Shown here: in pieces, positions 42,831 through 55,490 of the stretch
Layout: each line of letters begins with the position of its first letter
Position numbering within the stretch: position 1 is the stretch's first letter
Source: Siphonodentalium dalli
Lineage: Eukaryota > Mollusca > Scaphopoda > Gadilida > Siphonodentaliidae
DNA length: 64,000 nt
Assembly (NCBI GenBank): GCA_032622095.1
Contig: CP136066.1
Coordinates: 104,243,319-104,307,318 of the forward strand
Direction: 5' to 3'
Made by a program: the position numbers and the translations under genes
The notes under the pieces: generated by a model
What the model saw: only the letters and a program-made list of their open reading frames with translations
What the model was told of the DNA's origin: nothing
The model's database searches: none

Positions 42831-44829
42831 ACGACCACCTGGTCAAACTACACTCACGTACCAAGTTTCGTCCCGATCGGTCGAGGTGTTGGTATCTGAT
42901 GCAAAAGACGAAATTGTGAGTGTTGGTCAATAGTCCCCGCCGTGAACCTCATCGTCGCAAAGAGCGGACAGTCAATTAATCCCGTTGTGAACCTCAATCA
43001 CCAACGCGACGTAAACATGTGTAGCGTTCTAAAAATAGGAAAGCACTTTCTCTCTGCATAATTCTGCAGATGCCAATAACGTTGCTCCCCGTAGGTAGCA
43101 ATATCGTTGTTGTTGATATTTACGGCTTGGGGGCTATTTTCTTATTTAGCAAGTTTGAGCTCAATCGGTTAGAGTCTATAAAGGACACACTCATATATAT
43201 ATATGACACTTCCCGTAGGTAGCAAGTTTGAGCTCAATCGGCATTCCCGGGAATTTCCCGTAGATTGGCAGATTCCAGTAGCTTTATAACGGTATATCTG
43301 GGGAGAAATCTGATGCTATAGTCGTGATTATGTGGGATGATTTCGGTATATACTGTAAAAACAAAGCGCGCCATCCGTGCTCGCAGGGAATAAATTTCGA
43401 GCGATAACGTTTGCGTTCCCGTATAACTCTGCAGATGCGAATAACGTTGAATGGGAAACAGACGCTCTTTATAGAGATGCGTCAAAAACAAACGCTCATT
43501 AAATAATCACTTGATTAACCCCCGCCGTGCCTTTGTGGTGATTTGAGATTGGAGAACGGGTGCTCTGAGCTTCTCTAAACCGCGACCACGGTCGTGTCGG
43601 TGGTATTTGACACTTACATAGGAAGTTTGAGCTCAATCTTTACACGCGTTTTGGATTCTATGAAGTACACACATACGGAAGTCTCAAAATATATAGTATA
43701 GACTAGCAGGTTAGCCCGCCACTGGCGTGCTTGGTCAGAAACATGGCAATGTTTTATGTTTTGTTTGTGTTTTTCAATGAGTTAATATTGGGTTTTTCAA
43801 TATTTTACCCGATTTGACCTTGAATTGATCACTTTCAAGGTCAAGGTCATGTCGGGGTCAGGTTAAGACTGACCCGATGAAAAATTCCCCCGTTCCTAGG
43901 AACGACAGACATAAGAATGTTTCACACAATGCGACGTCGACGATCCCCGTGTGTTTTTACACTTATATACGAAGTTTGAGCTCACCTAGGGCGGAAAAAC
44001 TTACCCGATCCGCGTTCTTAGGAACAAAACACGCTCCGCGTTCTTAGGAACACAACACGCTCATGTCTATACACGCCCAGACCCAGAAGAGGTATGATTT
44101 TTTTTAACCTGCCCGTGGCCATCGAGCAGCCCATGACAGAGGTTGTCCACCCTTACGAGATGGTCAATAGTCCCCCGCAAAGTTAATCCCGTCGTGAACC
44201 CCAACCTCGCAAAGAGCGGACAGTCAATTAATCCCGTCGTGAACGCCATCACCAACGCGACGTAAATTTGTTTGGTATCATGTGTTGCGTTCTAAAAATA
44301 GGAAAGCACTTGTTCCCGTATATCTCTCTGCATAATAAATTTCGAGCGATAACGTTGCGTTTGCGTAAATACGAAATTGTGAGTGTTGGTTTGTAACCGG
44401 GATTTCTGAGAAGCAGTATACCTATAACTACCCCCTAAGCCCTGACCTAAGTGTCATACATACTATAACAATGATGTTGTAAGAGTACTATGGCATCCAA
44501 TAAATCTCCCCGCATAGGAAACCACTCAATGTTCCCGTATATCTCTCTGCAGATGCTAATAACGTTGAATGGTAAACAGACGCTCTTTATAGCGATGCGT
44601 CAAAAACAAACGCTCATTAAATTATCACTTGATTAACCCACGCCGTGCCTTTGCGGTGATTTGGGAGTGGATAAAGGGTGCTCAGAGCTTCTCCAAAACG
44701 CGACAACCACGGTGTTCGTGGGTTTTTACACTTAGATGGGAAGTTTGAACTCAATCGAGCCAGCCGTTTTCGATTCTATAAAGTACAAACACACATATAT
44801 ACGGAAGTCTCAAAATATATAGTATAGTA

Positions 44830-45150
44830 TAAATTTCAAGTCGATAGCTCCACCCGTTTCCGAGATCTGGTCTGCGCATGCGCGAAGCTGGCGTCGCACG
44901 GGCTCGGCGACCCGATAAAATTCGTATCCGGGGCAAGATACATTCACATACCAAATTTCAAGTCGATAGCTCCACCCATTTCCGAGATCTGGTCTGCTCA
45001 TGCGCGAAGCTGGCGTCGCACGTGCTCGGCTACCCGATAAAATTCGTATCCGGGGCAAGATACATTCACATACCAAATTTCAAGTCGATAGCTCCACCCG
45101 TTTCCGAGATCTCGTCTGCGCATGCACGAAGCGGGCGCCGCACGGGATCG
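44830..45150 (+). repeat. 122-bp GC-rich tandem repeats, cluster 2
   Basis: Two to three units follow the ACGGAAGTCTC end block without a new ACTAGC start, then an ACCAAGTTTCGTCCCGATCG block and a CAGACAAA tail close the unit. Confidence 0.9.
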
Positions 45151-45439
45151 CCAATACGACAACGTCGACCGCCTGGTCAAACTACACACACTTACCAAGT
45201 TTCGTCCCGATCGGTCGAGAATTGTAGATTTGTATAAATGACAAACAAACATACAGACAAACAGACAAACAGAGGTCTTCAAAATATATATGAGACTAGC
45301 AGGTTAGCCCGCCACTGGCGGCGTTGATCGGAAACATGACATTTTTTTCGCTTTTCAATGAGTTAATCGTGCCTTTTTAAGATAAATTAGTGTACCCTCC
45401 TTAAAAGAGGTATGATTTAAGGTACATCGGGCAGGGGGA

Positions 45440-45570
45440 GGGCCAGGAAAAAATTTGCATACACAACGCTGAATTTGTTTTTGCAGAACTTTGGACCACC
45501 ACCCCCCCCCCTCTTTGTGCAAAAAAAATATTTTTTCCACTCATGGTTTTGGGACCCCCCCCCCTTTCCA
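45440..45570. repeat. Poly-C module with AAAAAATATTTTTTCC
   Basis: C runs near 45499 and 45554 alternate with A/T tracts, the same module class as 19060-19215 and 47255-47340. Confidence 0.6.
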
Positions 45571-45599
45571 GTCACATTTGAATGAAATTTATCAAGCTG

Positions 45600-47200
45600 G
45601 AGAGCCATTATAGGCAAAAACATCAGGGTGTAGAATGTCCAGTGAAGGTGGCTGATGTTGAGAAACAGAGAATGGTTAAATTAGAATGAACATATATAAT
45701 AATTATCAGTCATTCGTAATTTGACCATTCTGTTTTTTCAAGCATCATCGAACTTTGGTGTACTTTCGCCACCAGTTAAACTCAAATACTAATAAATTAT
45801 AACTATGAGCACAAGCAATACGCTCATGAGATTAAAAACATTTATCATGAAAAACTCAATACAACCAGCCGACACAACCAGTGAAACAACATAAACATTT
45901 TTTTTATCTAATTATTTATTCCAGACTTTGCACTGGACTTTGTGTAATGTGCATTTATCCATGAAATGCACTCGTGTTTACTTTCTATATTTTTTTAAGT
46001 TGCTAGTTAAATTGAAGTTGTAAACACACAACACACCGGAAAATGATATGCTGCCCAGGTTGAGATGGGGTTTTCTAGATAAATGTTTTAAATCTCATAT
46101 GAGTCTATTGCTTGTGCTGAGACAGTTCAGCTCTTTTTGTTATGCAGTATTTCATAAAGTGTATGTCCTATATATTTCCATTGGAAGTGTGTCCTTATAA
46201 GTGTTTTAACTGGTGGTATTAATATAGTTTCCTATGAACGATCCACTCCGATCTCATTGGATTTAATGGAGGCAGATGTAGCAGTGACTTTCTATGCAAA
46301 ATGTATCAGATATATTCATTTTCATTTTATCATCGATGTCGTTCAACTAACATTTCTAAATTGAATTTTGAAAAACGTTGAAGCCGATGGAAGAATTATT
46401 TAAGTTACTTTAAACTCAGGTGAAGTTTCAATTATCGTTGTGCAAAGTGACTTACAAAATCTCTATCTAATCTGGATTAAGAAATGAATGAGTTTAACAA
46501 GAAACTTTGGTTACATTTTCTGGTACAAAACTGTTTCTTGCATGTTTTACAATATGCAGTGTATGTGGTTAGATGGATCATTTTAATATTAACAATAGCT
46601 AAATGGTTGTAGAATAGCGCATATAAATAAATAATATCTCATTATTTCACAAGTGAAAGACAGTCATGTTTTACTAAGAAAATGCTATTGAGACTGATAG
46701 AGATCCATGTGAATGTCTGTTCATTAATAATTGGGTATGTAACACTGTAGCACTTTTGTCTTTTATAGTATTAGTAACTTTGTGCCAGAAACATGTTTAT
46801 AGATTAGAGAACAGGCATGTTCTACATTTATTTTACACATTATTTCAGTTTCATATCAGACTTAATTGAAGAGTTGAATTTCAGTTTGATACCAAAGATA
46901 GTGGTAATGTGATATTTTATTTTACTTACTGAAGTATATGTGGTTTATTTGTCTTTAGAGTTCATTATAATATATTTACCCAACCCAGGTGGGCCAGCGC
47001 AGTTAAAAATTTCACGAAGGTTTACTTAGTATTAGAAGGGACCAAATAATCAAAACATTCTGAGGCCAACCTGACCACAGATAACTGTACCTAGTATCTT
47101 GTGTGTACACTACAGGTGTTATTTAGATCATAACAAATCAAAACAATCAGTATATAGGATATAGGCTAAACAGCTTGTAATTAGGTCAAAAAAGGGCAAA
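45600..47200. other. AT-rich stretch inside the array, no gene
   Basis: About 1.6 kb of apparently unique AT-rich DNA interrupts the array between C-run modules. No coding motif was found. Confidence 0.45.
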
Positions 47201-47254
47201 AGGAAAAAAATTGCAAGCTCAAGAAAACACCGGACAAAACGTGTTTTCAGGAAC

Positions 47255-48415
47255 TGCGACCCCCCCCCACCCCCGACCTTGTGTCGGAATTATTTTGCAC
47301 GACCACCCCCCCCCTGCATCGGGCGGAAAAAAACTGACCGATGATGTCGTTGTTGTTGGCATTCAGGGCTTCGGGTCGTTGTTGTTGGCATCACGGCTCG
47401 GGGCTACCCGAAAAATCTCACATTGCCGTATAGGAAAAATAGGATTGCGTGTATTTAGTAATTTTAAGTAATTATTTTCTCGCCAACAATGTCGTTGTTG
47501 TTGATATTTACGGCTTGGGGGCTATTTTGTCGCCAACAATGTCGTTGGCGTTCACGGTTTGGGGCAGTGGAAGTACCGTCAGATTCGGGACGTATCGCGG
47601 TGCCTCGGATTCACTTAAAAAACTGACCCGATGATGTCGTTGTTGTTGGCATTCAGGGCTTCGGGTCGTTGTTGTTGGCATCACGGCTCGAGGCTACCCG
47701 AAAAATCTCACATTGCCGTATAGGGAAAATAGGATTGCGTGTATTTAGTAATTTTAACTAATTATTTTCTCGCCAACACAGTCGTTGTTGTTGATATTTA
47801 CGGCTTGGGGGCTATTTTGTCGCCAACAATGTCGTTGGCGTTCACGGTTTGGGGCAGTGGAAGTCCCGTCAGATTCGGGACGTATCGCAGTGCCTCGGAT
47901 TCACTTAAAAAACTGACCCGATGATGTCGTTGTTTTTGGCATTCAGGGCTTCGGGTCGTTGTTGTTGGCATCAGGGCTCCCCGAAAAATCTCACATTGCC
48001 GTATAGGGAAAATAGGATTGCGGGTATTTAGTAATTTTAACTAATTATTTTCTTGCCAACAATGTCGTTAGCGTTCACGGTTTGGGGCAGTGGAAGTCCA
48101 GTCAGATTCGGGACGTATCGCCGTGCCTCGGATCCACTTAAAAACTGACCCGATGATGTTGTTGTCATTCAGGGCTTCGGGTCGTTGTGTTGGCATCACA
48201 GCTCGGGGCTACCCGAAAAATCTCACATTGCCGTATAGGGAAAATAGGATTGCGTGTATTTAGTAATTTTATCTAATTATTTTCTCGCCAACAATGTCGT
48301 TGTTGTTGATATTTACGGCTTGGGGGTTATTTTGTCGCCAACAATGTCGTTGGCGTTCACGGTTTGGGGCAGTGGAAGTCCGTCAGATTCGGGACGTATC
48401 GCAGTGCCTCGGATT
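47255..48415 (+). repeat. 290-bp tandem repeats, array A
   Basis: ATGATGTCGTTGTTGTTGGC anchors lie at 47341, 47631 and 47921 (period 290), followed by a shortened copy at about 48152. Each unit has GGCTTCGGGTCGTTGTTG, AAAAATCTCACATTGCCGTA, TAGTAATTTTAACTAATTAT, GTTCACGGTTTGGGGCAGTG and GATTCGGGACGTATCGC. The 61-codon plus frames starting MYLVILSNYFLANN recur once per unit, but the period is not a multiple of three and there is no start context. Confidence 0.93.
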
Positions 48416-48913
48416 CACATAAATTTCAGCAGCCATATAGCTGCGTCAGTTAGCAGGAATTGTGGTGTGTAAGTTTATACTTTAAAATCTGAATGTTTCG
48501 GAAATAGACTAAGATTTTCAGCCGTATATGTATATATCAGAAAATGTAAATTCTATATTTTGCGAAGTATTAGCAAGTTTTGGCTCAACAGGTTTAGCAG
48601 TTTGAAGTGAATACGGATATAAAAATATACATATACAGTTACTCCTCTTGGGTCGCGAGCGAATATCAACCCGATTAACCCCCGCCGTGTTTGCGGTGAT
48701 TTTATATATTGGGAGTGTAGAATGAGTTATCAGAGCTTGTCCAAAATGCGACGTCGGCGATCCCCGTGAGTTTTTACCCTTATATACGAAATTTGACCTC
48801 GATCCGCGCAGCCGTTTTCGATTCCATGAAGTACCCACATACATATATATACACACACACATATAATATATATATATATATATATATACCGAAGTCTTAA
48901 AATATATATATAG
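48416..48913 (+). repeat. Duplicated downstream block, copy 1
   Basis: From TTTCAGCAGCCATATAGC to the ATATAT microsatellite and ACTAGC. It is nearly identical to 50094-50608, so array A and its flank form one duplicated cassette. Confidence 0.88.
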
Positions 48914-49051
48914 ACTAGCATGTTAGCCCGCCACTGGCGGCGTTGGTCGGAAACATGACATTTTTTTCGCTTTTCAATGAGTTAATCGTGCCTTTTTAAG
49001 AGAAATTATTGTACCCTCCCTAGGTATGATTTAAGGTACATCGGGCGGAAA

Positions 49052-50096
49052 AAACTGACCCGATGATGTCGTTGTTGTTGGCATTCAGGGCTTCGGGTCG
49101 TTGTTGTTGGCATCACGGCTCGAGGCTACCCGAAAAATCTCACATTGCCGTATAGGGAAAATAGGATTGCGTGTATTTAGTAATTTTAACTAATTATTTT
49201 CTCGCCAACAATGTCGTTGTTGTTGATATTTACGGCTTGGGGGCTATTTTGTCGCCAACAATGTCGTTGGCGTTCACGGTTTGGGGCAGTGGAAGTCCCG
49301 TCAGATTCGGGACGTATCGCAGTGCCTCGGATTCACTTAAAAAACTGACCCGATGATGTCGTTGTTGTTTTGTTGGCATTCAGGGCTTCGTGTCGTTGTT
49401 GTTGGCATCACGGCTGGGGGCTACCCGAAATATCTCACATTGCCGTATAGGGAAAATAGGATTGCGGGTATTTAGTAATTTTAACTAATTATTTTCTTGC
49501 CAACAATGTCGTTATTGTTGATATTTACGGCTTGGGGGCTATTGTTGTCATTCAGGGCTTCGGGTCGTTGTGTTGGCATCACAGCTCGGGGCTACCCGAA
49601 AAATCTCACATTGCCGTATAGGGAAAATAGGATTGCGTGTATTTAGTAATTTTATCTAATTATTTTCTCGCCAACAATGTCGTTGTTGTTGATATTTTAC
49701 GGGTTGGGGGTTATTTTGTCGCCAACAATGTCGTTGGCGTTCACGGTTTGGGACAGTGGAAGTCCCGTCAGATTCGGGACGTATCGCAGTGCCTCGGATT
49801 CACTTAAAAACTGACCCGATGATGTCGTTGTTGTTGGCATTCAGGGTTTCGGGTCGTTGTGTTGGCATCACAGCTCGGGGCTACCCGAAAAATCTCACAT
49901 TGCCTTATAGGGAAAATAGGATTGCGTGTATTTAGTAATTTTAACTAATTACTTTCTCGCCAACAATGTCGTTGTTGTTGATATTTACGGCTTGGGGGCT
50001 ATTTTGTCGCCAACAATATCGTTGGCGTTCACGGTTTGGGGCAGTGGAAGTACCGTCAGATTCGGGACGTATCGCAGTGCCTCGGATTCACTTAAA
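49052..50096 (+). repeat. 290-bp tandem repeats, array B
   Basis: Anchors at about 49062, 49352 and 49818. One unit is a fusion lacking about 115 bp. Otherwise the units match array A almost base for base. Confidence 0.93.
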
Positions 50097-50530
50097 TTTC
50101 AGCAGCCATATAGCCGCGTCAGTTAGCAGGAATTGTGGTGTGTAAGTTTATACTTTAAAATCTGAATGTTTCGGAAATAGACTAAGATTTTCAGCCGTAT
50201 ATGTATATATCAGAAAATGTAAATTCTATATTTTGCGAGGTATTAGCAAGTTTTGGCTCAACGGGTTTAGCAGTTTGAAGTGAATATGGATATAAAAATA
50301 TACATATACAGATATAAAAAAAATGTAGAGTTACTCCTCTTGGATCGCGAGCGAATATCGACCCGATTAACCCCCGCCGTGTTTGCGGTGATTTTATTGC
50401 TTGGGAGTGGAGAATGAGTGATCCAAAATGCGACGTCGGCGATCCCCGTGGCTTTTTACCCTTATATACGAAATTTGACCTCGATCCGCGCAGCCGTTTT
50501 CGATTCTATGAAGTACCCACATACATATAT

Positions 50531-50584
<54 letters not shown>

Positions 50585-50608
50585 GGAAGTCTCAAAATAT
50601 ATATATAG
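50094..50608 (+). repeat. Duplicated downstream block, copy 2, with AT microsatellite
   Basis: Second copy of 48416-48913, ending in a longer (AT)n tract (about 50540-50581) and the ACGGAAGTCTC block. The 64- and 106-codon frames across it run through the microsatellite and are not genes. Confidence 0.88.
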
Positions 50609-50639
50609 ACTAGCCGATGAGCCCGACGTTGTCCGGGCT

Positions 50640-50840
50640 ATTCAAAAACCAAATTTCAAGTCGATAGCTCAACCCGTTTCCGAGATCTGGTCTGCGCATG
50701 CGCGAAGCTGGCGTCGCACGGGCTCGGCGACCCGATAAAATTCGTATCCGGGGCAAGGTACATTCACATAGCAAATTTCAAGTCGATAGCTCCACCCGTT
50801 TCCGAGATCTCGTCTGCGCATGCGCTGCACGGGCGTCGCC
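50640..50840 (+). repeat. 122-bp GC-rich tandem repeats, cluster 3
   Basis: Short cluster after an ACTAGCCGATGAGCCCG start, followed by the ACCAAGTTTCGTCCCGATCG block and a CAGACAAA tail. Confidence 0.88.
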
Positions 50841-51029
50841 GGGCTCGCCAATACGACAACGACGACCGCCTGGTCAAACTACACACACGTACCAAGTTTC
50901 GTCCCGATCGGTCGAGAATTGTAGATTTGTATAATGACAGACAAACAAACATACAGACAAACAAACAGAGGTCTTCAAAATATATATGATACTAGCCGAT
51001 GAGCCCGATGTTGTCCGGGCTATTCAAAA

Positions 51030-51600
51030 ACCAAATTTCAAGTCGATAGCTCCACCCGTTTCCTAGATCTGGTATGCGCATGCGCGAAGCTGGCGTCGCT
51101 CGGGCTCGGCGACCCGATAAAATTCGTATCCGGGGCAAGATACATTCACATACCAAATTTCAAGTCGATAGCTCCACCCGTTTCCGAGATCTCGTCTGCG
51201 CATGCGCGAGGCTGGCGTCGCACGGGCTCGGCGACCCGATAAAATTCGTATCCGGGGCAAGATACATTCACATAGAAAATTTCAAGTCGATAGCTCCACC
51301 CGTTTCCTAGATCTGGTATGCGCATGCGCGAAGCTGGCGTCGCACGGGCTCGGCGACCCGATAAAATTCGTATCCGGGGAAAGATACATTCACATACCAA
51401 ATTTCAAGTCGATAGCTCCACCCGTTTCCGAGATCTCGTCTGCGCATGCGCGAGGCGGGCGTCGCACGGTCTCGGCGACCCGATAAAATTCGTATCCGGG
51501 GCAAGATATATTCACATAGAAAATTTCAAGTCGATAGCTCCATCCGTTTCCGAGATCTCGTCTGTGCATGCGCTGCACGGGCGTCGCACGGGCTCGCCAA
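51030..51600 (+). repeat. 122-bp GC-rich tandem repeats, cluster 4 (longest)
   Basis: The CATGCGC anchor lies at 51079, 51201, 51323, 51445 and 51567, exactly 122 bp apart. Alternate units share private variants (CCTAGATCTGGTATG versus CGAGATCTCGTCTG), a two-unit higher-order pattern. A (GACA)-rich tail follows at 51685-51722. Confidence 0.95.
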
Positions 51601-51749
51601 TACGACAACGACGACCGCCTGGTCAAACTACACACACGTACCAAGTTTCGTCCCGATCGGTCGAGAATGGTAGATTTGTATTAATGACAGACAGACAGAC
51701 AAACAAACAGACAGACAGACAGAGGTCTTCAAAATATATATGAGATAGA

Positions 51750-52540
51750 TAAGCAACAACAACTGTACATGCAGTCACCTTAATAGTATCATAAACGAAA
51801 TCCAATTGTTCCGTAATACAGAGACTGATAATAGCGAGAAAATAGATGTTGATAGATGCACATGACGGTACAATTAACTCACATGAGAACCCAAGTACGA
51901 ACACATACATTGTGATTAACTAAATCAAACGTTTGTGATATAGAAATCTGGGCACACACCACGAAACAGTCTATTAAATTGGTGTATATAGCAACGGAAG
52001 TGGAGGATATTCGACATAAGTTAATGGCTGTTAACCCTTCAAGTTCTGAATGGCTTATTCTAGTGAGTGATATAACTATGGAAGTTTTCATTGTAAAAGT
52101 CACTAATTCAGTTGTAGGGCTAATTACATTTTATACGCACACAGAAACGAGTTATAACTCATAACCTTAATCGAAACAAGAGTTATTTCTGATAATTGAA
52201 TCCTTCATTCCACAGGAGAACCACCATAAGACAGTAGAAGTATAACGAGCGTACCAATTTTATATTATTTCCAACGGAAAATACGCGTGAGTTGAAATGG
52301 ACACCTGTCACTCAAAACACGCCCTTATCCATTGATCATGTGGCGTCAGCAATTCGGCGTGTTTGATTGGTTATTCGCAACTGAACACGTAACGCGTAGC
52401 TGTGTGGCGCACGTGGGATTGATATATTCGACCGCGGTGACACTAAGCATTGTCTGTTTTAATTGCCGTTTTTCAATTCTTTGCAAATGTTCAGTCTTGT
52501 TTATTTGTCTGGTTACTTGTGCACTGGTAATTAGCAACCA
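51750..52540. other. No recognisable gene
   Basis: Short open frames only. Confidence 0.4.
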
Positions 52541-52544
52541 GTCT

Positions 52545-52604
52545 AATTAGAACTGGACCATGTTACGTAAGTTGATAGAAATGAAACATGGTCCAGTTTT
52601 AATT
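52545..52604. repeat. Hairpin, 20-bp arms
   Basis: AATTAGAACTGGACCATGTT (52545-52564) and AACATGGTCCAGTTTTAATT (52585-52604) pair at 19 of 20 positions around a 20-nt loop. Further diverged complementarity extends outward (TAATTAG on both sides). Confidence 0.85.
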
Positions 52605-52612
52605 GGACTAAT

Positions 52613-54370
52613 TAGTACCGTTATTGCCAAGGCAGTCCCAGCCGAAGAAATTATTGACGCAGCATCGATTTCATTGTAAATCGTAGGAAGTATAGAATAG
52701 TTTCCATGTACATTTTAAGCGCACGGCATATAGACGTGGTCACTCGACGCTACTGTCATTTTTGTAGAGGGAAAGTGATCAAGATATTTGGGTTATCGAG
52801 AAAAAACCTTAATGAAAAAATGTGCCAGCCAATTATTTTACAATATTCCCTGGATTGACAGATAATATGATTAAATTATAAAAAATATGCATTGTAATGT
52901 CTGGAGGGATGTTCAGGAAGTGCAGAATAATTAATATTTAATTGTGGGAAATAAGTGTATGGCCGTGTGTTGAACATATTTTTTAATGTCCTCAGGGGGA
53001 CTATAATCGTCAACGAACATTTAGTAAGAAAGGGTTGTGATTGATTGATTACTATGCATTTCCTTTTCGTCTCTCTGTTCATGTCTCAGAGTTATTGTCG
53101 GAACGCCAATAATTTTACCACACTGTTAATTAAACCAGTATCCGGATAATGCTCATCTTTACGGAAAGACAACTCATGTTGCTATTGATTACCCATAAAA
53201 CAACCACTCACACTTAATCAATAATATCATTACAGGGATTAATTAGGCTGCCAATGAAATCGCAAGGTTATTAGCCTCTTGTCAATCACGATGCATGCAT
53301 ATTGTCTGTGGCTTGCTGACTTGTGTCAGTATTTCACAGCTCACTATTATGCTATAGGGGCGATATTATTAAAGATGGTGTATATATTTCAAAAATATTC
53401 TATATAGATGTAAGGTTATATATAGTTATAATGCATATTTTGAGAGAACTAGAGAAATATAGAGATAAAGCGCAGTTAACTCTAATCCAGACAACAGACA
53501 CTTAATAAATAATGGCACATATCAACATGACTCGAGGTTAAGAAATAGAACTGTTGATTAATGAAGTGGACCCAATTCACCAGCAGTGAACCTATTTATT
53601 GCGGCTTGAAAACCAATTTGTGCCTATTTATATAACCATCAAATGAAGCAGGTGGGATATAACTTAGGCCAAATAAAAAAGATAATATGTTTCCGATAAC
53701 GGAGAGAAAAAATTAGGGTAGGTAGGTAGGGAAATGTTTTTTTTTTTTTAAATTTTCCAGCTGCAGAAATATTGAACTACCTCGACCGAAATGACATAAA
53801 ATGCCTACTTGTGTTGTAGGGAAAGTATTACTTGTGGAAATATACATTAACATTGAACAAGATATCAAACTTGCTGTTATTCTTAATAGTGTGTTTCAGT
53901 ATTCACATACTGATTTTGGCCATAAACTCAGAGGGATGGGGCTCGGAATTTATGTCCGAAAATATTATAGAACCTATATATTTGAATTGTTCATATGGGA
54001 TATTCTGCCTGATTGTTGAAGATGTCAGTTGGGCTGAAGGGGGTCACTCACCAAATAAAAGTGCTGAATGGTATTTTACGGTACACAGGTTTTGAAAATC
54101 TGCTGAAGGGTACACAGGGTTTGTGATCAGCACTAATGCAGTTACTAATGCACTAAGTGTGTTCCCGAAAGTCTGGCAGCCACCAGCAGTTCGTCTTCAG
54201 TTAATTTTAAATTTCCTTGCAACCTATACAAAGATCCTCTAACAGAAATCATGACAAGACACGAATATACTGTTCAGCACATTTTCAAAACCTGTGTAGC
54301 ATTAGTTGGTATCAATTATAAAAGCAAGTTTATCAAAACAAAACATTTATTTTGAACAAAATAATATATT
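52613..54370. other. No recognisable gene
   Basis: AT-rich with short frames. A GTAGGTAGGTAGG microsatellite and poly-T run lie near 53717-53748. Confidence 0.4.
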
Positions 54371-54700
54371 AAAGAGGTACTGTACCCTGAATCCGGTTAT
54401 TTGTAGGACTATCTCCTTGTATACTCAACAGAATATATGCAACAAATGAAAGAATTTGAGGCATGTATTAATGCCAAATACACTTATGTGCTCTATGAAT
54501 GGTGCAAACAACATGGTAAGTATATTGAAAATGAATTTATGACTCCAGTCATATAAATTACCATGTTGTTTGCATCGTTCTCATAGAACACATCAGTGTA
54601 TTTGGCACTAATCCATGGCTCAAATGCATTAATTTGCTGCATATATTCTCTTGAGTATTAAAGGAGATGGTCCCATAATTGGCAGATTCAGTACCCCTTT
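54371..54700. repeat. Foldback element with ~145-bp arms
   Basis: The left arm starts AAAGAGGTACTG and the right arm ends CAGTACCCCTTT. Both contain matched blocks such as AGAATATATGCA/TGCATATATTCT, GCCAAATACAC/GTGTATTTGGC and GCAAACAACATGGTAA/TTACCATGTTGTTTGC. The loop is about 40 bp. Probably a single-copy MITE. Confidence 0.85.
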
Positions 54701-55109
54701 AGATAGCACCCAGCATTTTTAAATGTGTGCAAAAGAAACATGGTGGGTGAAGCAATGAAGTGTACCAGTAAAATGTTGTTTGAATATTAAGTGTCAAACG
54801 AAATGTAAATGTACATTTCTCATGCTGTCAAGAAAATAATAAATGGGCATGCATGTTTATTTGGAACTCATGAATATGTTCCATAAGTCCCAAACAAGGC
54901 ATAATGGTAAAGCAGGCATGAGATCCACTCTCTTGAAATTAAAATTGCAAGATTCATGCCTATCAATCCACAACCCATCACACACCTGTGGCTTTTGAGA
55001 CAACTGTCACACTTCATGTCACTTATCACAGGCTTATGTTAGAAACCATGTGTTTTGCACCTAATGATTATCAATATTTATGAGCATTGGCGGAAACATA
55101 TTATCTTTT
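54701..55109. other. No recognisable gene
   Basis: AT-rich spacer. Confidence 0.35.
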
Positions 55110-55490
55110 TTATTTGGCCTTATTTTAAAACTACATAGCGGTTTGCGCTCCAAAATACAAATAATATTATACGCTTTTGAATTTTTCCTGGTATCGAAAT
55201 AGGTCGAATAAATATCTCAATTACCTTTCTACGAGCATTCTGTAACCCAAAAGGACGCATTGAAGTAATGAAAAATGCAACTATGAACAAGGTGTTTGGG
55301 TCCCAAACAAAAACAGCCATTTGCACGGCATGGGACAGAAAAGAGCGTTCCCTGTTATTCTATTCCTGATATGGTAGCAATAAAGAGCGTTTGTCTGACT
55401 TCGGGCGAAAAATTCAATATTTCGTGTATTTATCGACCTATCGTATCCGTCCCTCCAAATTACGCAGAACAAAAATGGAGATTCAAATGA
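55110..55490 (+). repeat. Dispersed repeat R3, copy 1
   Basis: Reverse complement of 62530-62840 by blocks: GCGGTTTGCGCTCCAAAATA, AATAATATTATACGCTTTTG, GAATTTTTCC, GCATTGAAGTAATGAAAAAT, GTTTGGGTCCCAAACAAAAA and CGACCTATCGTA near 55435. This copy keeps two AAAGAGCGTT words (55340, 55382) that the partner has lost. The frames at 55281-55634 (minus) and 55296-55490 (plus) are not genes. Confidence 0.75.

Larger units (their letters stand above)
41412..51745 (+). repeat. Composite array of ACTAGC-starting repeat units
   Basis: Units opening ACTAGCAGGTTAGCCCGCCA or ACTAGCCGATGAGCCCG start at 41412, 42411, 43702, 45295, 48914, 50609 and 50991. Each unit ends in a block such as ACGGAAGTCTCAAAATATAT or AGAGGTCTTCAAAATATATA directly before the next ACTAGC. 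Internal modules are shuffled: a CGTTTTCGATTCTATAAAGT end block, an AGTCAATTAATCCC block, an ACGCTCTTTATAGCGATGCG block, 122-bp repeats, 290-bp repeats and CAAACAAACATACAGACAAA tails. It is non-coding. The many overlapping open frames come from GC-rich tandem repeats. Confidence 0.85.

Noticed and set aside
47449..50126. Repeated 61-66-codon frame MYLVILSNYFLANN...
   Set aside because: It recurs once per 290-bp unit only because the unit is copied; there is no start context, promoter or family resemblance.
50414..50738. 64- and 106-codon frames through an (AT)n tract
   Set aside because: Repeating Ile-Tyr peptides come from the microsatellite.
42525..51600. Many 60-141-codon open frames on both strands in the 122-bp repeats
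   Set aside because: The period is 122 bp, not divisible by three, both strands are open because of composition, and the frames drift between units.
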